Shown here: piece after piece, positions 1-16,577 of the stretch | Position numbering within the stretch: the first letter of the stretch is position 1 | How the letters are laid out: each line of letters begins with the position of its first letter | DNA from: Armadillidium nasatum | Taxonomy: Eukaryota; Arthropoda; Malacostraca; Isopoda; Armadillidiidae | Length of the DNA: 25,000 nt | Assembly: GCA_009176605.1 (NCBI GenBank) | Contig: SEYY01019030.1 | Coordinates: forward strand, 135,001 to 160,000 | Direction: 5' to 3' | Position numbers and translations under genes: made by a program | The notes under the pieces: generated by a model | What the model saw: only the letters and a program-made list of their open reading frames with translations | Database searches by the model: none | Told to the model about the DNA's origin: nothing

Positions 1-60
1 CCGACGAAAATAGTCCATTTCTAACGTTTTTACGAGTGATTAACCGTTTAGAAGTTATTT
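1..60 (+). repeat. left terminal inverted repeat arm
   Basis: This is the inverted partner of 778-837. The best conserved stretches are the outermost 10 bases and the internal AACGTTTTT block near 22-31. Confidence 0.65.
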
Positions 61-777
61 GGGGTCAAAAGTTGGAAAAAAATTAGAATAGCTGGGTCAA
101 ACCACTGGTCCACATGAGCTGAAATTTTAACTGAACAATCTTAGCCCCAATATATGGATGCTGTATAAAGAGATTTTTGATATCACGTCTAGAAAAAATG
201 TTATAGTCACTCAAATTTTTTTTTGAAAAAAATCATACCTTTCCGGAGAAAAAAATTATTTAAAAAAAAATGCCTCAAACGATTTTTTTTATTTTTATAT
301 ATTGTTTAGAAGAGGGATAGGTCTATAACTTTTGTTTAAAACATTATAAAATAATATTTGCTTGAAGAAAGGTATAGTCTCTCAAACTTTTAAAATTTTT
401 GAAAATTGGCACAAAAATGGACCTTTTTTGAAGAGCTATATCTCGGAAAAAACAAGTTAGATCGAATAATATATAGAAAAGATATTGTAGCCCCATCATT
501 TATCTATAAAACTACCAAAAATAAAATATGTAGTTATTGTAGTTTTTTTTTTATAAATATTTTTTTAAAAAAAGTTGGAATTTTTTTTTTTTAACAATTT
601 TTGACTTTCGATAGTTGGTCAGTATTGGGCAAATAACAATTTTTCTATACTTCTGACAGCAAAAGTCTATTAGAAAATTTTGTAGCCAATAGATTTACGA
701 ACATACACTCTAAATTTCAGACCAAAAAAATTTTTTATGTGGCCTCACCGTAGACTTGAACATTCCAAAAATTTTCG

Positions 778-837
778 AAATAACTTCTAAACTTTAAATC
801 CCTCGCAAAAACGTTAGGAATGGAGTTTTTTCGTCGG
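778..837 (-). repeat. right terminal inverted repeat arm
   Basis: This is the inverted partner of 1-60. Mismatches cluster around 793-803 and 818-827; the arm ends at TTTTCGTCGG. Confidence 0.65.
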
Positions 838-959
838 GAAAAAAGCTATCTATATTGAAATTTTCAGGAGAATCGGATGAAATTTTTTTTTTTAAAGGTG
901 AGAAGAGCCGGCTCTACGCATGGCAGTCAACGTGTTAGAAATAAAGACAAAGCAATAAT

Positions 960-963
<4 letters not shown>

Positions 964-1048
<85 letters not shown>
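964..1048. repeat. (AT)n microsatellite
   Basis: An almost pure AT dinucleotide array with one phase slip near 1000. It directly abuts the GCATCC miniature element that follows. The stretch 838-963 before it shows nothing I can assign. Confidence 0.95.
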
Positions 1049-1768
<720 letters not shown>

Positions 1769-1880
1769 TTAAGCGGTTAAGGCTTTTGGTCAAAGAAGTT
1801 GGACAGAGAAGAATGACGCTGTGTGATAAGACGAGTCACATGAGTTTTTCCCTCACAGGAGAAGGTATGCGGTTAATCAT

Positions 1881-3321
<1,441 letters not shown>

Positions 3322-3324
3322 TCA

Positions 3325-4745
3325 TCATTCTTGGTGATTTCAGTGTTCATTCCGTCAATAAATTTTGTATAATTCTCAATATAGAGCTGGTAAAGTCGCC
3401 TATGACATCTCTGTCCAAAATGATCTTAAGCAGATGGTGGAGATCCCACAGGTGTTTCTAATCGTCTTTGAGATGAATGTAACATTCTTAATTTTTCCTT
3501 AACTTTTAATCCTTCAAATTGTAATTGTGGTGTTAAATTTTTTCCATCTCTTGGTTCCTATGATCACCTTCTTATATATGTATCCTGTTCTTTTTCTTCT
3601 AGTCTTTAGAAAACTCCCCACCTAAGGAGAGAATGTTTTTGTCATTTCAGTGTTGCTACCTGGTCGGACTTTTGGTCATACTTCTTTGATATCTCTTGGA
3701 ATGATTACTGCGTCGGAGGTAGTGCTTAGAACGCTCAATAAAGATGATTTACTCTGATATTGAAGTGAACATTCCATATTTTTTTCCTTCAACTAAGAGT
3801 AAGAATACCTCAGTTAAACTCTTCTTGTTCACACTATTTGCCATAGGGACACTGTCATCCGTAATTACTATCGTCTTCAAACTCCAAAATCTCATGCTAC
3901 TTATGTTTCATCTCTGAATTATTCAATGCAAAATCTATTCTCGGTGACAGAAAAAATTATTTTCATCTGAAGAAAATGTAACAATCTTTCTTTTTCTTCT
4001 TCCTCTACTATTCTTTCTGGCATTTTCCAAAAAAAAAAAAAATTTCAACTCTATCTTAGTTTCTTCCTCTCTCACTTCTCTAATATTTTTGATGGCATAA
4101 CTTCCATTTTACCTTCCTTTTATGCTGAACTTTTCACTCAAACCTTTGCAACTTAATTCCCTCCTGAAGATTCCCGAGCTATTCCTCCTTCTAAACTTCT
4201 CCAAATCATTTATGCTTAACATAGTAATTTCTTAAACGATGCTATTTCAGCCCTCTCTATGATTAATTCTAAGATGGCTCACAGTCCTGATGGTATTCTT
4301 CCTGTGATTCTCAATAGTTGGGCCTCGTAGCTTACATCCTGCCTCGGTAAACTGTTTCATCTCTGTCTACTAAAATCGGCCTTGCTTTTCTGTTGGAAGT
4401 GTGCCCTCATTTACCCTGTAACAAAAAAAAAATGGAGACCCCTTTAAATCCTCTAATTAATTATCTTATCGTTTTAATCTCCGTTCTTTCCATAGTTTCG
4501 AATCTGTCCATAGGAGATAAATTTGGAAGCATCTTAAATCATCTAATCTTATCTCAGATCACAAATATAATTTCTATAAAGATTCTCTCTCTACTGGTGA
4601 TATCCTTTCCCATGATTCTTTCTAACTCTTGATCATCAGCTCTTCTGCATTTCTGTGAATCTTTTCATGTGGAGCAAGGCATATCGAAATCTTTCGATAG
4701 AATCTGGCACAAAGCTTTGATTTCTAAACTTCCCTCTTTCGATAA
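3325..4745 (+). pseudogene. Jockey-like retrotransposon ORF2, heavily decayed copy
   Basis: Scattered blocks in order match the ORF2 preserved at 21893-24700. ILGDFSVHS near 3330 corresponds to the endonuclease GDFNVHH motif. MAHSPDGILP near 4275 corresponds to the RT block ASGPDGIPP. CWKCALI near 4390, with a run of lysines, corresponds to CWKRAL plus the PKKG block. ISKSFDRIWHKALISKLP at about 4685-4735 corresponds to DISKAFDRVWHASLLSKLP. Frames shift many times and stops are frequent. The copy begins just after an (AT)n array and is cut off by the GAA array at 4746. Its RT wording is closest to the copy at 12457-13617, so these two probably belong to one subfamily. It is non-functional. 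Confidence 0.75.
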
Positions 4746-4901
4746 GAGGGAGGAAGATTAAGAGGAAGAAGAAGAAGAAGAAGAAGAAGAAGAAGAAGAA
4801 GAAGAAGAAGAAGAGTAACGGTAGAAAAAACAAGAATAACGATAACAACTACAACATCAATAACAATTAGAACAACAACAACAACAATAATAATAATAAT
4901 A

Positions 4902-4977
<76 letters not shown>

Positions 4978-4998
4978 GAAAAAAAAAAAAAAAAAAAA
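4746..4998. repeat. compound GAA / AAC / AAT microsatellite and poly(A)
   Basis: A (GAA)n array at about 4764-4814 is followed by irregular AAC triplets, an (AAT)n array at about 4886-4974 and a poly(A) run at 4981-4998. Leu- or Phe-rich open frames on the opposite strand here are translation of the repeat only. Confidence 0.95.
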
Positions 4999-5027
4999 GC
5001 AAAAATTTTGTAATAAAATTATATATT

Positions 5028-5139
<112 letters not shown>

Positions 5140-5167
5140 GGAGAATAGTTTTCCGTACAATCTCTAA

Positions 5168-5217
5168 CTTCGTTAGACAGTGTACAGAAGGCTCTACCGC
5201 TGAGCCACGCTGCCTCC
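5168..5217 (-). other. tRNA-like 5' half (pseudo-tRNA or SINE head)
   Basis: Read on the minus strand from 5217, the sequence contains TGGCTCAGCGG followed by TAGAGCC, which matches a Pol III A box and a tRNA D-arm. No B box (GGTTCGANNCC) lies at the expected distance, so this is not a complete tRNA. It may be the head of a tRNA-derived SINE or a broken pseudo-tRNA. Confidence 0.3.
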
Positions 5218-6388
<1,171 letters not shown>

Positions 6389-6984
6389 CGTTGTTCCGAA
6401 ATGTTTGGTCAAACTTGGATCCATGGGAGTATAGACCCAACACTGAAAAACAAGTCTATATATGAACATGCAACTGTCCCAAAATGCATATTTCAGAAGT
6501 TTCAATGACTAAAAATTGGTTCATATATCAGAATAGGAATTCCACCCAGTTCAAGTATATATTGAGAGTTAACCTGTGAATGAATTATTAGCTATGGATA
6601 GAAAACGATTCGACATTTGATATGACTTGCCAGAAATACTGCCTTTCGTATTGTAGTCTACCTAATAGATTTTAGACGTAAAAGCAACTAATTATATCCC
6701 AAGTCAAGTATCTTGTGGAACTGAATGCTTGTAAACTATTAGCAACATTTAAGCTACTATTTTGTGGAACTCTATTATGCAATATAGCAGTAGGGAGTAC
6801 ACATCGGATTAATTGGCCGATATGCATTTTTTATCTGAACGATCGAATAGAATTCGAATTTGGCTTATCTGTTACATATAGAAAACTACCAAACTCGACA
6901 ATGTTCGACGAAGGGAATGTACGAGTATGCGTCTATCTTTCAGCATCTCAGGAAAGGTCGCATCTTTCAATTCCGAACTACTGA
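6389..6984. other. unassigned AT-rich DNA
   Basis: About 600 bp. An 89-codon open frame at 6715-6984 (+) has no recognisable domain. It is in the same reading frame as the transposase relic starting at 6985, so it may be a decayed N-terminal part of that relic; I cannot show this from sequence wording. Confidence 0.35.
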
Positions 6985-7215
6985 CTGTTGGTGCTACATG
7001 ACATCCTCGAGCCTGAAGTTTAGGACAACGTGATTGACAGCATTGCTAACAACCTGGAGGCCAGCACACGAAAACTTTACAGAACGTTATATATTTCTAA
7101 TGTGGCAAGATGGAGAACCCTCTACGAATAACTCTGCTTGTTTCCTGTGCAGAAAACACAAACCCTCAACGTTGATATGACCTATTACAATTACAGTCCA
7201 GTAAATGGTTTCTCC
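6985..7215 (+). pseudogene. mariner-family transposase relic, helix-turn-helix region
   Basis: One reading frame carries, in order, LEPEV-stop-DNVIDSIANN, ASTRKLYRTLYISN and RWRTLYE-stop-LCLFPVQKTQTLNVD. This is the pattern of the second DNA-binding helix-turn-helix of Tc1/mariner-superfamily transposases found in arthropods: a line resembling ...NPEASTRKLAR.LNIS..TVWR.LHE, then LLYPFHVQK.Q.L. Stops at 7021-7023 and near 7129 interrupt it, and no downstream DDE-type catalytic domain is visible before the (AT)n at 7451. The assignment rests on motif wording from general knowledge of the family. It is non-functional and distinct from the relic at 19290-20185. Confidence 0.5.
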
Positions 7216-7450
7216 GACTGTGCAACGATTCACAGTTTTGTGTCCTCTTTACTTGAGGTTCGGTAATGAACGCCTACAATAAACAATGATTGTCCAACGT
7301 CAATCTGAATGATATAATAGAATCTCGATATTAGCAAATGCTATTTTTGCAATGCTTGGACTGATATGTTGGCGATCATTTGTTAGAACCTAATATTTTT
7401 TTTTCTGTGGTGTAACAGCTCCTATCATTTTTTTGATACTATGTGCTCGG
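7216..7450. other. unassigned DNA between transposase relic and (AT)n
   Basis: This stretch may contain more of the decayed transposase, but no motif is readable. Confidence 0.3.
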
Positions 7451-9728
<2,278 letters not shown>

Positions 9729-9767
9729 TACTGTTAATTCTAATTTTAAAGGTTCATAATAATAAGT

Positions 9768-9768
<1 letters not shown>

Positions 9769-9806
<38 letters not shown>
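9769..9806. repeat. (AAT)n microsatellite
   Basis: A triplet array directly abutting the left arm of the inverted-repeat element. Confidence 0.9.
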
Positions 9807-9807
<1 letters not shown>

Positions 9808-9852
9808 TCAGTTGAAATATCCCTCTCAATTTTCAAAAGGTATCTTTATTCT

Positions 9853-9905
9853 TCCAATTGCTGACCGGTTTTGTCTGTAAACTTCAGACATCATCAGAGC
9901 TTTGA
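9853..9905 (-). ncRNA. hammerhead-like ribozyme motif, left copy
   Basis: On the minus strand the order is a helix I strand ending AAAGCT (9905-9898), then CTGATGA (9897-9891), and helix II GTCTG/CAGAC with a 7-nt loop (9889-9873). AAAAC follows where GAAAC is expected, then CGGTC, the cleavage-site triplet GTC, and finally AGCAATTGGA as the second helix I strand. The first core box is perfect; the second has G changed to A at 9872. One helix I pair is lost relative to the right copy. The implied helix III is the self-complementary ACCGGT, so it could only form between two molecules. This copy is probably inactive. Confidence 0.5.
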
Positions 9906-10246
9906 TGAATGATTTATTTTAAGATGTTAAGCCAAAAGTTAATTTAGATTATATATTTTGAATAATTATTTGGAAATAAGTATTTAGTTTTTTGAGGAGT
10001 GAAGAATTTAAAATTATAAAAGTAGAATCTGGCGTGCCCCATCTGTCAATCAATCAGTTGCGTAACCAATAAATGTCGACGTACAGTCAGACTCAGTCTA
10101 AGCAAACTGGCACACGATGGTGACTAATCGAAAGGGCATAAGCCTTCTTCTTGAAATATATTTATTTGGACAATTTCATTATTAATTTTGTTGTGAAGCA
10201 ATCTTAAAGGTTGGAAGAAGCTCGTTACCATTACTGGTTAACAGAA

Positions 10247-10299
10247 TCCAAGCTCTGATCATGTCTGAAGTTGACAGACGAAACCGGTCAGCAATTGGA
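10247..10299 (+). ncRNA. hammerhead-like ribozyme motif, right copy
   Basis: The order is TCCAAGCT (10247-10254), CTGATCA (10255-10261, consensus CTGATGA), helix II GTCTG (10263-10267) and CAGAC (10275-10279) closing a 7-nt loop, GAAAC (10280-10284), then GGTC with predicted cleavage after 10289. AGC-AA-TTGGA (10290-10299) pairs with TCCAAGCT around an AA bulge to give helix I. The GAAAC box is perfect while the first box has G8 changed to C, a position needed for catalysis, so this copy is probably inactive. Together the two copies imply an ancestor with an intact core. An unpaired T (10262) at the base of helix II is atypical. Confidence 0.55.
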
Positions 10300-10372
10300 A
10301 GAACAAAGATATCTTTTGAAAATTGGAATGAAAATTTCAACTGATAATAAAATAAAGCTGAAGAACTTCTGA

Positions 10373-10460
<88 letters not shown>
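10373..10460. repeat. (AAT)n microsatellite
   Basis: A nearly pure triplet array of about 88 bp. Confidence 0.95.
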
Positions 10461-10581
10461 GCAATCATAGTTAAAATATTCATTAAATTAATGCTAAAAA
10501 TAATATTTTCAATATTTAAAAAAATAAAATAAAAAATTTGATAAGTATTATTATTTATAATAATAATAAGCATAGAATCTT

Positions 10582-10582
<1 letters not shown>

Positions 10583-10623
<41 letters not shown>

Positions 10624-10648
10624 TAAATAATAATAATAGTAATTTAAC

Positions 10649-10700
<52 letters not shown>

Positions 10701-10701
10701 T

Positions 10702-10736
<35 letters not shown>
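10583..10736. repeat. (AAT)n arrays and poly(T)
   Basis: AAT arrays occupy 10583-10620 and 10649-10698, followed by a T run at 10704-10736. The stretch 10461-10582 between arrays is AT-rich with no recognisable feature. Confidence 0.9.
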
Positions 10737-10739
<3 letters not shown>

Positions 10740-10741
<2 letters not shown>

Positions 10742-10897
10742 TTATTATTTTATTAATAACAGTAAAAGATAATAATAACAATAAAAAAGATAATAATCAA
10801 AAATGAAAATAATAATAATTATAATAAAGAATATTAAAAATTTTAATAGTAATAATAATAACACCAATAACGATGATAGTAATAATAACAATAACAA

Positions 10898-10973
<76 letters not shown>
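10740..10973. repeat. AAT/AAC-rich DNA with (ACT)n array
   Basis: Irregular AAT and AAC triplets lead into a clean (ACT)n array at about 10899-10940 and a final (AAT)n at 10941-10973. A 95-codon frame rich in Asn and Thr is repeat translation. Confidence 0.9.
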
Positions 10974-11165
10974 TTAAGTCAATTTATTATACAAATTAAA
11001 GGGCGATATGAAACGGCATGCAGTATGCGAGTCGAAAGAAGTAGAGAAAATAGAAAAAGGAAGTGTGCTGCAGACTTTACCAGCGAATAACGTATAATGG
11101 ATGAGACTCTGTGTGTCATACACGCTCCTCAATGGAGCAGTTATACTACTGGAGGGTTCAGTGTT
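10974..11165. other. unassigned spacer
   Basis: Mixed-composition DNA between the triplet arrays and a small RT scrap. No gene or repeat can be named. Confidence 0.35.
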
Positions 11166-11407
<242 letters not shown>

Positions 11408-11459
11408 GAATTTCAAGCAAACGGTGAATTATTTTTAAATTGGAAAAAAATTCGGCAGT

Positions 11460-11787
11460 TTTTTAGGAAAAGACGTAAATAATTATTTTCAATATTAAAT
11501 AAGTAGCTAGAATGCAAATTAATAAAATAATAGACTAAGTAAGTTATGTCGACAAACATTGTAAGTTTGGAATCAAAGCGAACATCACACGTAATGAGTG
11601 TAATTAGTGAGTGTAGTGTGCGTAGTACGTGTAGTAAATGTAAAGAGTGCAGTGAATGTAATGAGTATAGTGGAGTTATTAGCTGAAGGGGATGAATTAA
11701 GCATTCAATCTTTAATTTTTAACATTTCAACTGAATTTTAATACATATTAGTATTGCCAAAGTTATTTACGTCTTTTTCAGCAAAAA
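11460..11787. mobile_element. imperfect inverted-repeat element (MITE-like)
   Basis: Arms of about 40 bp at 11460-11500 and 11747-11787 are inverted and share the perfect 15-bp core AAAAGACGTAAATAA (11468-11482; inverse at 11763-11777) with partial similarity on both sides. The interior holds a degenerate GTGTAGT-like repeat at about 11584-11680. No coding frame is present. A small non-autonomous DNA transposon is the likely explanation, but the family and exact ends are unknown. Confidence 0.4.
11584..11680 (+). repeat. degenerate GTGTAGT-type tandem repeat
   Basis: A run of imperfect units resembling GTGTAGT, GTGTAATTA and GTAATGA fills this stretch. Unit length drifts around 7-10 bp, so it is an eroded tandem array rather than a clean one. 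Confidence 0.4.
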
Positions 11788-11852
11788 TGATAAAAAAATA
11801 TTAGCATTCGAAATAGTTTTTTACATCATTAGCCACAAAAATAATAAAAAAA

Positions 11853-12357
<505 letters not shown>

Positions 12358-12359
12358 AT

Positions 12360-12361
<2 letters not shown>

Positions 12362-12456
<95 letters not shown>
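12362..12456. repeat. (AT)n microsatellite
   Basis: An AT array between miniature element B and the Jockey-like copy starting at 12457. Confidence 0.95.
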
Positions 12457-12458
<2 letters not shown>

Positions 12459-13617
12459 TCTAAAGACGTCTTTTCTGCTTCCTGAAAGCTTAACACTAGG
12501 AAGGCGTGCGGTCCCGATGGTATCCCTCCTGTGGTTCTCAAAATTTGTTTTTCAGAACTTGCACCTTGCCTTGGTAAACTATTTCGTCTGTGTCTTTCTA
12601 CTTCAACCTTCCCTTCTTACTGGAAGCGTGCGCTCATTCAGTCTGTGCCGAAAAAAGGGATCCCCTCTCAACCCTTTAACTACCATCCAAGTTCTTTCTA
12701 AAGTTTTCGAATCTACCCTTGCAGGAAGATTTGGAAACATCTCAATTATTCTAATGTTATCTTTGATCTCCAGTATGGCTTTTGTAACAAATTCTAAACT
12801 GGTGATCTTCTTTCCCTAACTTTGGTCCTCTTTTCTTTGGCATTTCGGTGAATCTATTGCTGTCGTGCTGGAAATATCGAAAGCTTTCGATAGAGTCTGG
12901 CAAAAAGCTTTGATTTCCAAACTTCCCTTTTCTGGAATTTATCCTTCTCTCTGTGGCCTTCTCTCTGATTCCTTTCTGGACGTTCTGTAGCAGCTGTTGT
13001 AGACGTTCACCGTTCATTATTTAAATCTATTAATAGTAGTGTTCCTTAAGGATCTGTCCAATCCCCAACACTTTTTCCGCTTTTCATTAATGACTTTCTC
13101 TCTGTTACTTCATTTCCTATCCACTCCTATGCCGATGACTCCACCTTTAATTACTCTTTTTAATTTGAAAGGCACCCCTTCCAACAGCAGTTAATAGACG
13201 CAAGGAGGGTAGTCTTGTGGCACCTGACCTCTGATCTATCTTGCATTTCAAATTAGGCAGAGAAAATATGGTCGTTTTCAATGCCACCATAATTCAATTC
13301 CTTCATCTCTCTACTCGATGCAATCTTCCGCACAACTATGATATCTTCGAAAACACTCAACTCGAACCTTAATTTCTCCTTAATATTCTTGGTGTTTCTT
13401 TCTTGAAAAGATCACATTACTTCTCTTCCTAAATAAGCTTCTAAGATGTTAAGTGTTTTGAGGCGCCTTCAGAATTTCTTCACACCATCCCAGTTGCTTG
13501 CTCTTTATATATGGGTGTTGTTCTCCCCTGTATGGGAAACGCCTCACACATCTGTGGTGATTCCACATATACCGCTCTTCTCGAAAAGGTGGAGTCTAGG
13601 GCTTTTCGTCTTATAAA
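12457..13617 (+). pseudogene. Jockey-like retrotransposon RT domain, decayed copy
   Basis: Plus-strand blocks in order are [40 protein letters not shown], then ISKAFDRVWQKALISKLPF at about 12870-12930. The catalytic YADD at 13128-13139 (SYADDSTF) follows, and finally, in a third frame, VLRRLQNFFTPSQLLALY and HICGDSTYTALLEKVESRAF at 13448-13605. These match the RT and C-terminal parts of Jockey-type ORF2. Frameshifts and stops make it non-functional. The left edge is the (AT)n array; the right edge at about 13617 is an abrupt loss of similarity. The FFTP-type block is shared with the fragment at 15885-16383, not with the copy at 21893-24856, so it belongs to a second subfamily. Confidence 0.8.
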
Positions 13618-13731
13618 GGATGAAGGCGGATATAGTGTATAAAACGTTCACTTTGTATTAAATGAGTATGTGGAAACCCTTAGTATTAACCTTTCTAATA
13701 GGATTAAGGTTCTCTATTAAAGCTTTCTTAA

Positions 13732-13738
<7 letters not shown>

Positions 13739-13800
<62 letters not shown>
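13739..13800. repeat. (AT)n microsatellite
   Basis: An AT array of about 62 bp ending exactly at the left terminus of miniature element C. The 120 bp before it are unassigned. Confidence 0.95.
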
Positions 13801-14164
<364 letters not shown>

Positions 14165-14370
14165 CATCTACATCACTGTTCTCGGAGGCATCCTTGATGG
14201 AGAGTCGCGACCGACGCGTTTCCGCCCCACGCCCAATCGGCTTCCGTTGATCGCTTCGTGATAAACTGTTTTAAAACACCTCTGCGGGAGGGACATCTAT
14301 ACACACACACACATACACACATTCAAACACACAAGAGCGTATGTTTGTTTATCTATTTTTTAATGTATAA
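14165..14370. other. GC-richer unassigned segment with (CA)n
   Basis: The GC content at 14170-14260 is clearly above its surroundings, with several CG dinucleotides. A short CA array lies at about 14301-14322. No coding or RNA gene is recognised. Confidence 0.35.
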
Positions 14371-14373
14371 TTA

Positions 14374-14448
<75 letters not shown>

Positions 14449-14449
14449 T
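14371..14449. repeat. (ATT)n and (AGT)n microsatellite
   Basis: An ATT array passes into a clean AGT array at about 14413-14449. Confidence 0.95.
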
Positions 14450-14561
14450 TCAAAGGACGAGTTCGTCCCATAAGAAGTCCAGTAATGTATTAATACATAT
14501 AAAGTATACGATTTTTGTATGTATACCTTTGTAACTGGAAAAATGAATAAAGATTAAAGAC

Positions 14562-14605
<44 letters not shown>
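14450..14605 (+). mobile_element. retroposon-like 3' tail with (ATT)n
   Basis: A 110-bp segment begins with the hairpin GGACGAGTTCGTCC and ends ATGAATAAAGATTAAAGACT followed by an (ATT)n array at 14562-14605. A unique segment with AATAAA just before a simple-repeat tail is the shape of a LINE or SINE 3' end. No RT sequence is attached, so the assignment is tentative. Confidence 0.3.
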
Positions 14606-14606
<1 letters not shown>

Positions 14607-15554
14607 GTTAATTGTATATAGTTGGTAACCCTCTTATTATAATTTGTATTACGGCCTTAAAAACTCAAAATAATAATTAATATTAAGAAATGGCAATTTC
14701 TGTCATGGAAGTTTAACTATTTTTACATCCAGTTATTCCTCCCTTTGGTTAGGTTTGATTGGTGTATATCGTATCTCAAAAGCTTTTAAAAGCTATTATT
14801 CGGTTTATAATATACTGAACTGTTGCCAATTCTTAAATATATATCAAAAGTTTTCTTAGAACTTTATAAGGACAAGAAAAATTGGAGACAAAAGTCACCT
14901 TTGCATAGAAACCAAGTTGTCATATCCGAGTCATAGTTGCAAAGTTTACATATTTTTAGGTAAAGAATAAGAAAATTTAAAATTTAATTTCGAGAATTTT
15001 CAAAAACTTTTATTTTCTGCAGATTTTAACCCATAATCCTCTTCACATACACACACCTCGGACTCACGGTCCAATCACTTCACAGGATGACTCATGAGAA
15101 ACTCTGACCGAATGATTGCACCAAACTGAATCACTATATTCTTAAAAAATGACTTACTCTCCTATTTTTCTGTGGGCATGTCTAAAAAAAAACTATATGA
15201 CGAACCCAAGATGATCTCCAAGTACCTGTTTGAGTTTATCGAGTGAGAGATATGCATGAATATATTACCTTATTGAATATATGATCTCTCGTTGAAATTC
15301 GTTTGCTCTGTTTGTATGGAGGTAAGCATTTAACATTATTCGAGGTGATATTAGTGACACTTGTGTTAAGAGAGAAAAGAAAACATGACTTCAGCAAAGT
15401 TTTTCCTATGTTTGAGCATGTACTTACGTGTTTGCGTATGCAGCCGGATGAGGGTTTATATGTTTTATATGTTTCAGTGTCTTAGTGCATAAAAATAAGG
15501 TTAAAAACATTTTAAAAATTTAAAAATTTAAAAATAAAAAATAAAACAAAAAAG

Positions 15555-15556
<2 letters not shown>
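14606..15556. other. unassigned AT-rich DNA
   Basis: About 950 bp without recognisable coding sequence. A 60-codon frame at 15303-15485 has no known motif and I do not call it a gene. Confidence 0.35.

Positions 15557-15592
<36 letters not shown>
15557..15592. repeat. poly(T) tract
   Basis: An unbroken T run of 36 bp. It could be the tail of a minus-strand retroposon, but no body is recognisable on its right side (15593-15884). Confidence 0.9.
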
Positions 15593-15594
<2 letters not shown>

Positions 15595-15884
15595 TTTTTA
15601 TTATTTTTCAGTTTTCTCTGGCTTAAGGGACCAAAGTTCGCCCCTCGCTCTCGCGTGTGTACTGAAAAGTATACAAATCGAGGTTCGAACCTCTGATCCA
15701 GTTACCTGAACATGCATAAAAAAAATTGTCGTTTGTAGGGGATTTTCTGTAGTTAATTAATTTATTACAGTTTACGGCAAGGTGTATTATTACGCTAATC
15801 TCAATATTTACATATCGCTTAAAAACATAGTCAACATTTATAATATCCCAAGCTATTCCAACACATACAATATCACATTCTCTC

Positions 15885-16383
15885 TAAATTCTAAGAGGTT
15901 GGGTGTTCTGAGGCGCCTTCGTAATTTCTTCACACCACCCCAGTTGCTTGTTCTTTATAGGAGTATTGTTCGCCCCTGTATGGAGTATGCGTCACACATC
16001 TGGGGTGGTTCCACTCATACAGCTCTCCTGGAGAAGGTGGAGTCTAGGGTTTTTTTCTTATCAACTCTCCAGCTCTTATTAACCCTCTCCAATCCCTTTC
16101 TGACCGTCGAATTGTTGCGTCACTTTCTATATGCTATTGCTATTACAACAGACATTGCTCTTCTGAATTCTCTCGTCGCATACCTCCTCCATTGAGAAGA
16201 GCTCGAGCGACTCGTTTTTCTGCAGTCTCATCCTTTCTGTTTCCAACTCTCAGACCCCAAATTTAACCGCTATGCTCAATCATGCATATACTCTAGGATA
16301 AAGTCTTGAGCATACTTCCTTTATCTATTTTCCCAACTTCCTTTGACTTGTATACTTTCAAACGTCGTGTGTCTAGACATGTC
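15885..16383 (+). pseudogene. Jockey-like ORF2 C-terminal fragment
   Basis: The segment starts KRLGVLRRLRNFFTPPQLLVLY and SIVRPCMEYASHIWGGSTHT, then LLEKVESR. After frame slips it contains SDRRIVASLSIYYRYYN, IPPPLRRARATR and FNRYAQS, and near the end LPLTCI. These match the C-terminal region that follows the RT domain in Jockey-type ORF2. The RT and endonuclease domains are absent. The block FFTPPQLL is shared with 13448-13605. The left boundary has no (AT)n array, unlike most other copies; on the right, about 80 bp of probable 3' untranslated sequence lead into (AT)n at 16464. It is non-functional. Confidence 0.8.
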
Positions 16384-16462
16384 AGCTTCTAATGATCTGA
16401 ATAGGAATTTTGCAACTCTAGTAAAAATTGGTAGGCCTCTGACCTTTTCCCACCAGACCAGA

Positions 16463-16577
<115 letters not shown>

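Larger units (their letters stand above)
1..837. mobile_element. AT-rich element with 60-bp terminal inverted repeats
   Basis: Bases 1-60 and 778-837 are inverted copies of each other: an ungapped comparison by eye gives about 52 matches in 60. The outer ends read CCGACGAAAA and, on the other strand, CCGACGAAAA. The interior is AT-rich with A and T runs and has no credible coding region; the one 62-codon open frame at 406-594 is low-complexity. The structure fits a non-autonomous DNA transposon or fold-back element. Because the window begins exactly at one arm, the repeat may extend further left, so the true ends and any target duplication cannot be judged. The family is not recognised. Confidence 0.6.
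9807..10345. mobile_element. Penelope-like inverted-repeat element, no RT
   Basis: The arms 9807-9905 and 10247-10345 are 99-nt inverted copies with high identity, both ending ATCAGTTGAAA. Each arm carries a hammerhead-ribozyme-like core next to the block GACCGGTTT / AAACCGGTC. Penelope-like retroelements are known to carry hammerhead motifs in their terminal repeats (pLTRs), which may be direct or inverted, so I infer a non-autonomous or internally deleted member of that group. The 341-bp interior (9906-10246) has no reverse transcriptase or GIY-YIG frame. AAT arrays lie on both sides. A plain inverted-repeat DNA transposon that happens to contain the motif is the alternative. Confidence 0.6.

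Noticed and set aside
4724..5002. Poly-Leu and poly-Phe frames resembling hydrophobic membrane segments
   Set aside because: Translation of GAA and AAT triplet arrays.
15303..15485. 60-codon open frame as a small gene
   Set aside because: No recognisable domain or context, and the length is within chance expectation.
15618..15693. Possible tRNA-like A box (TGGCTTAAGGG) and B box (GGTTCGAACC)
   Set aside because: Box spacing is too long for a tRNA and no arms fold between them.
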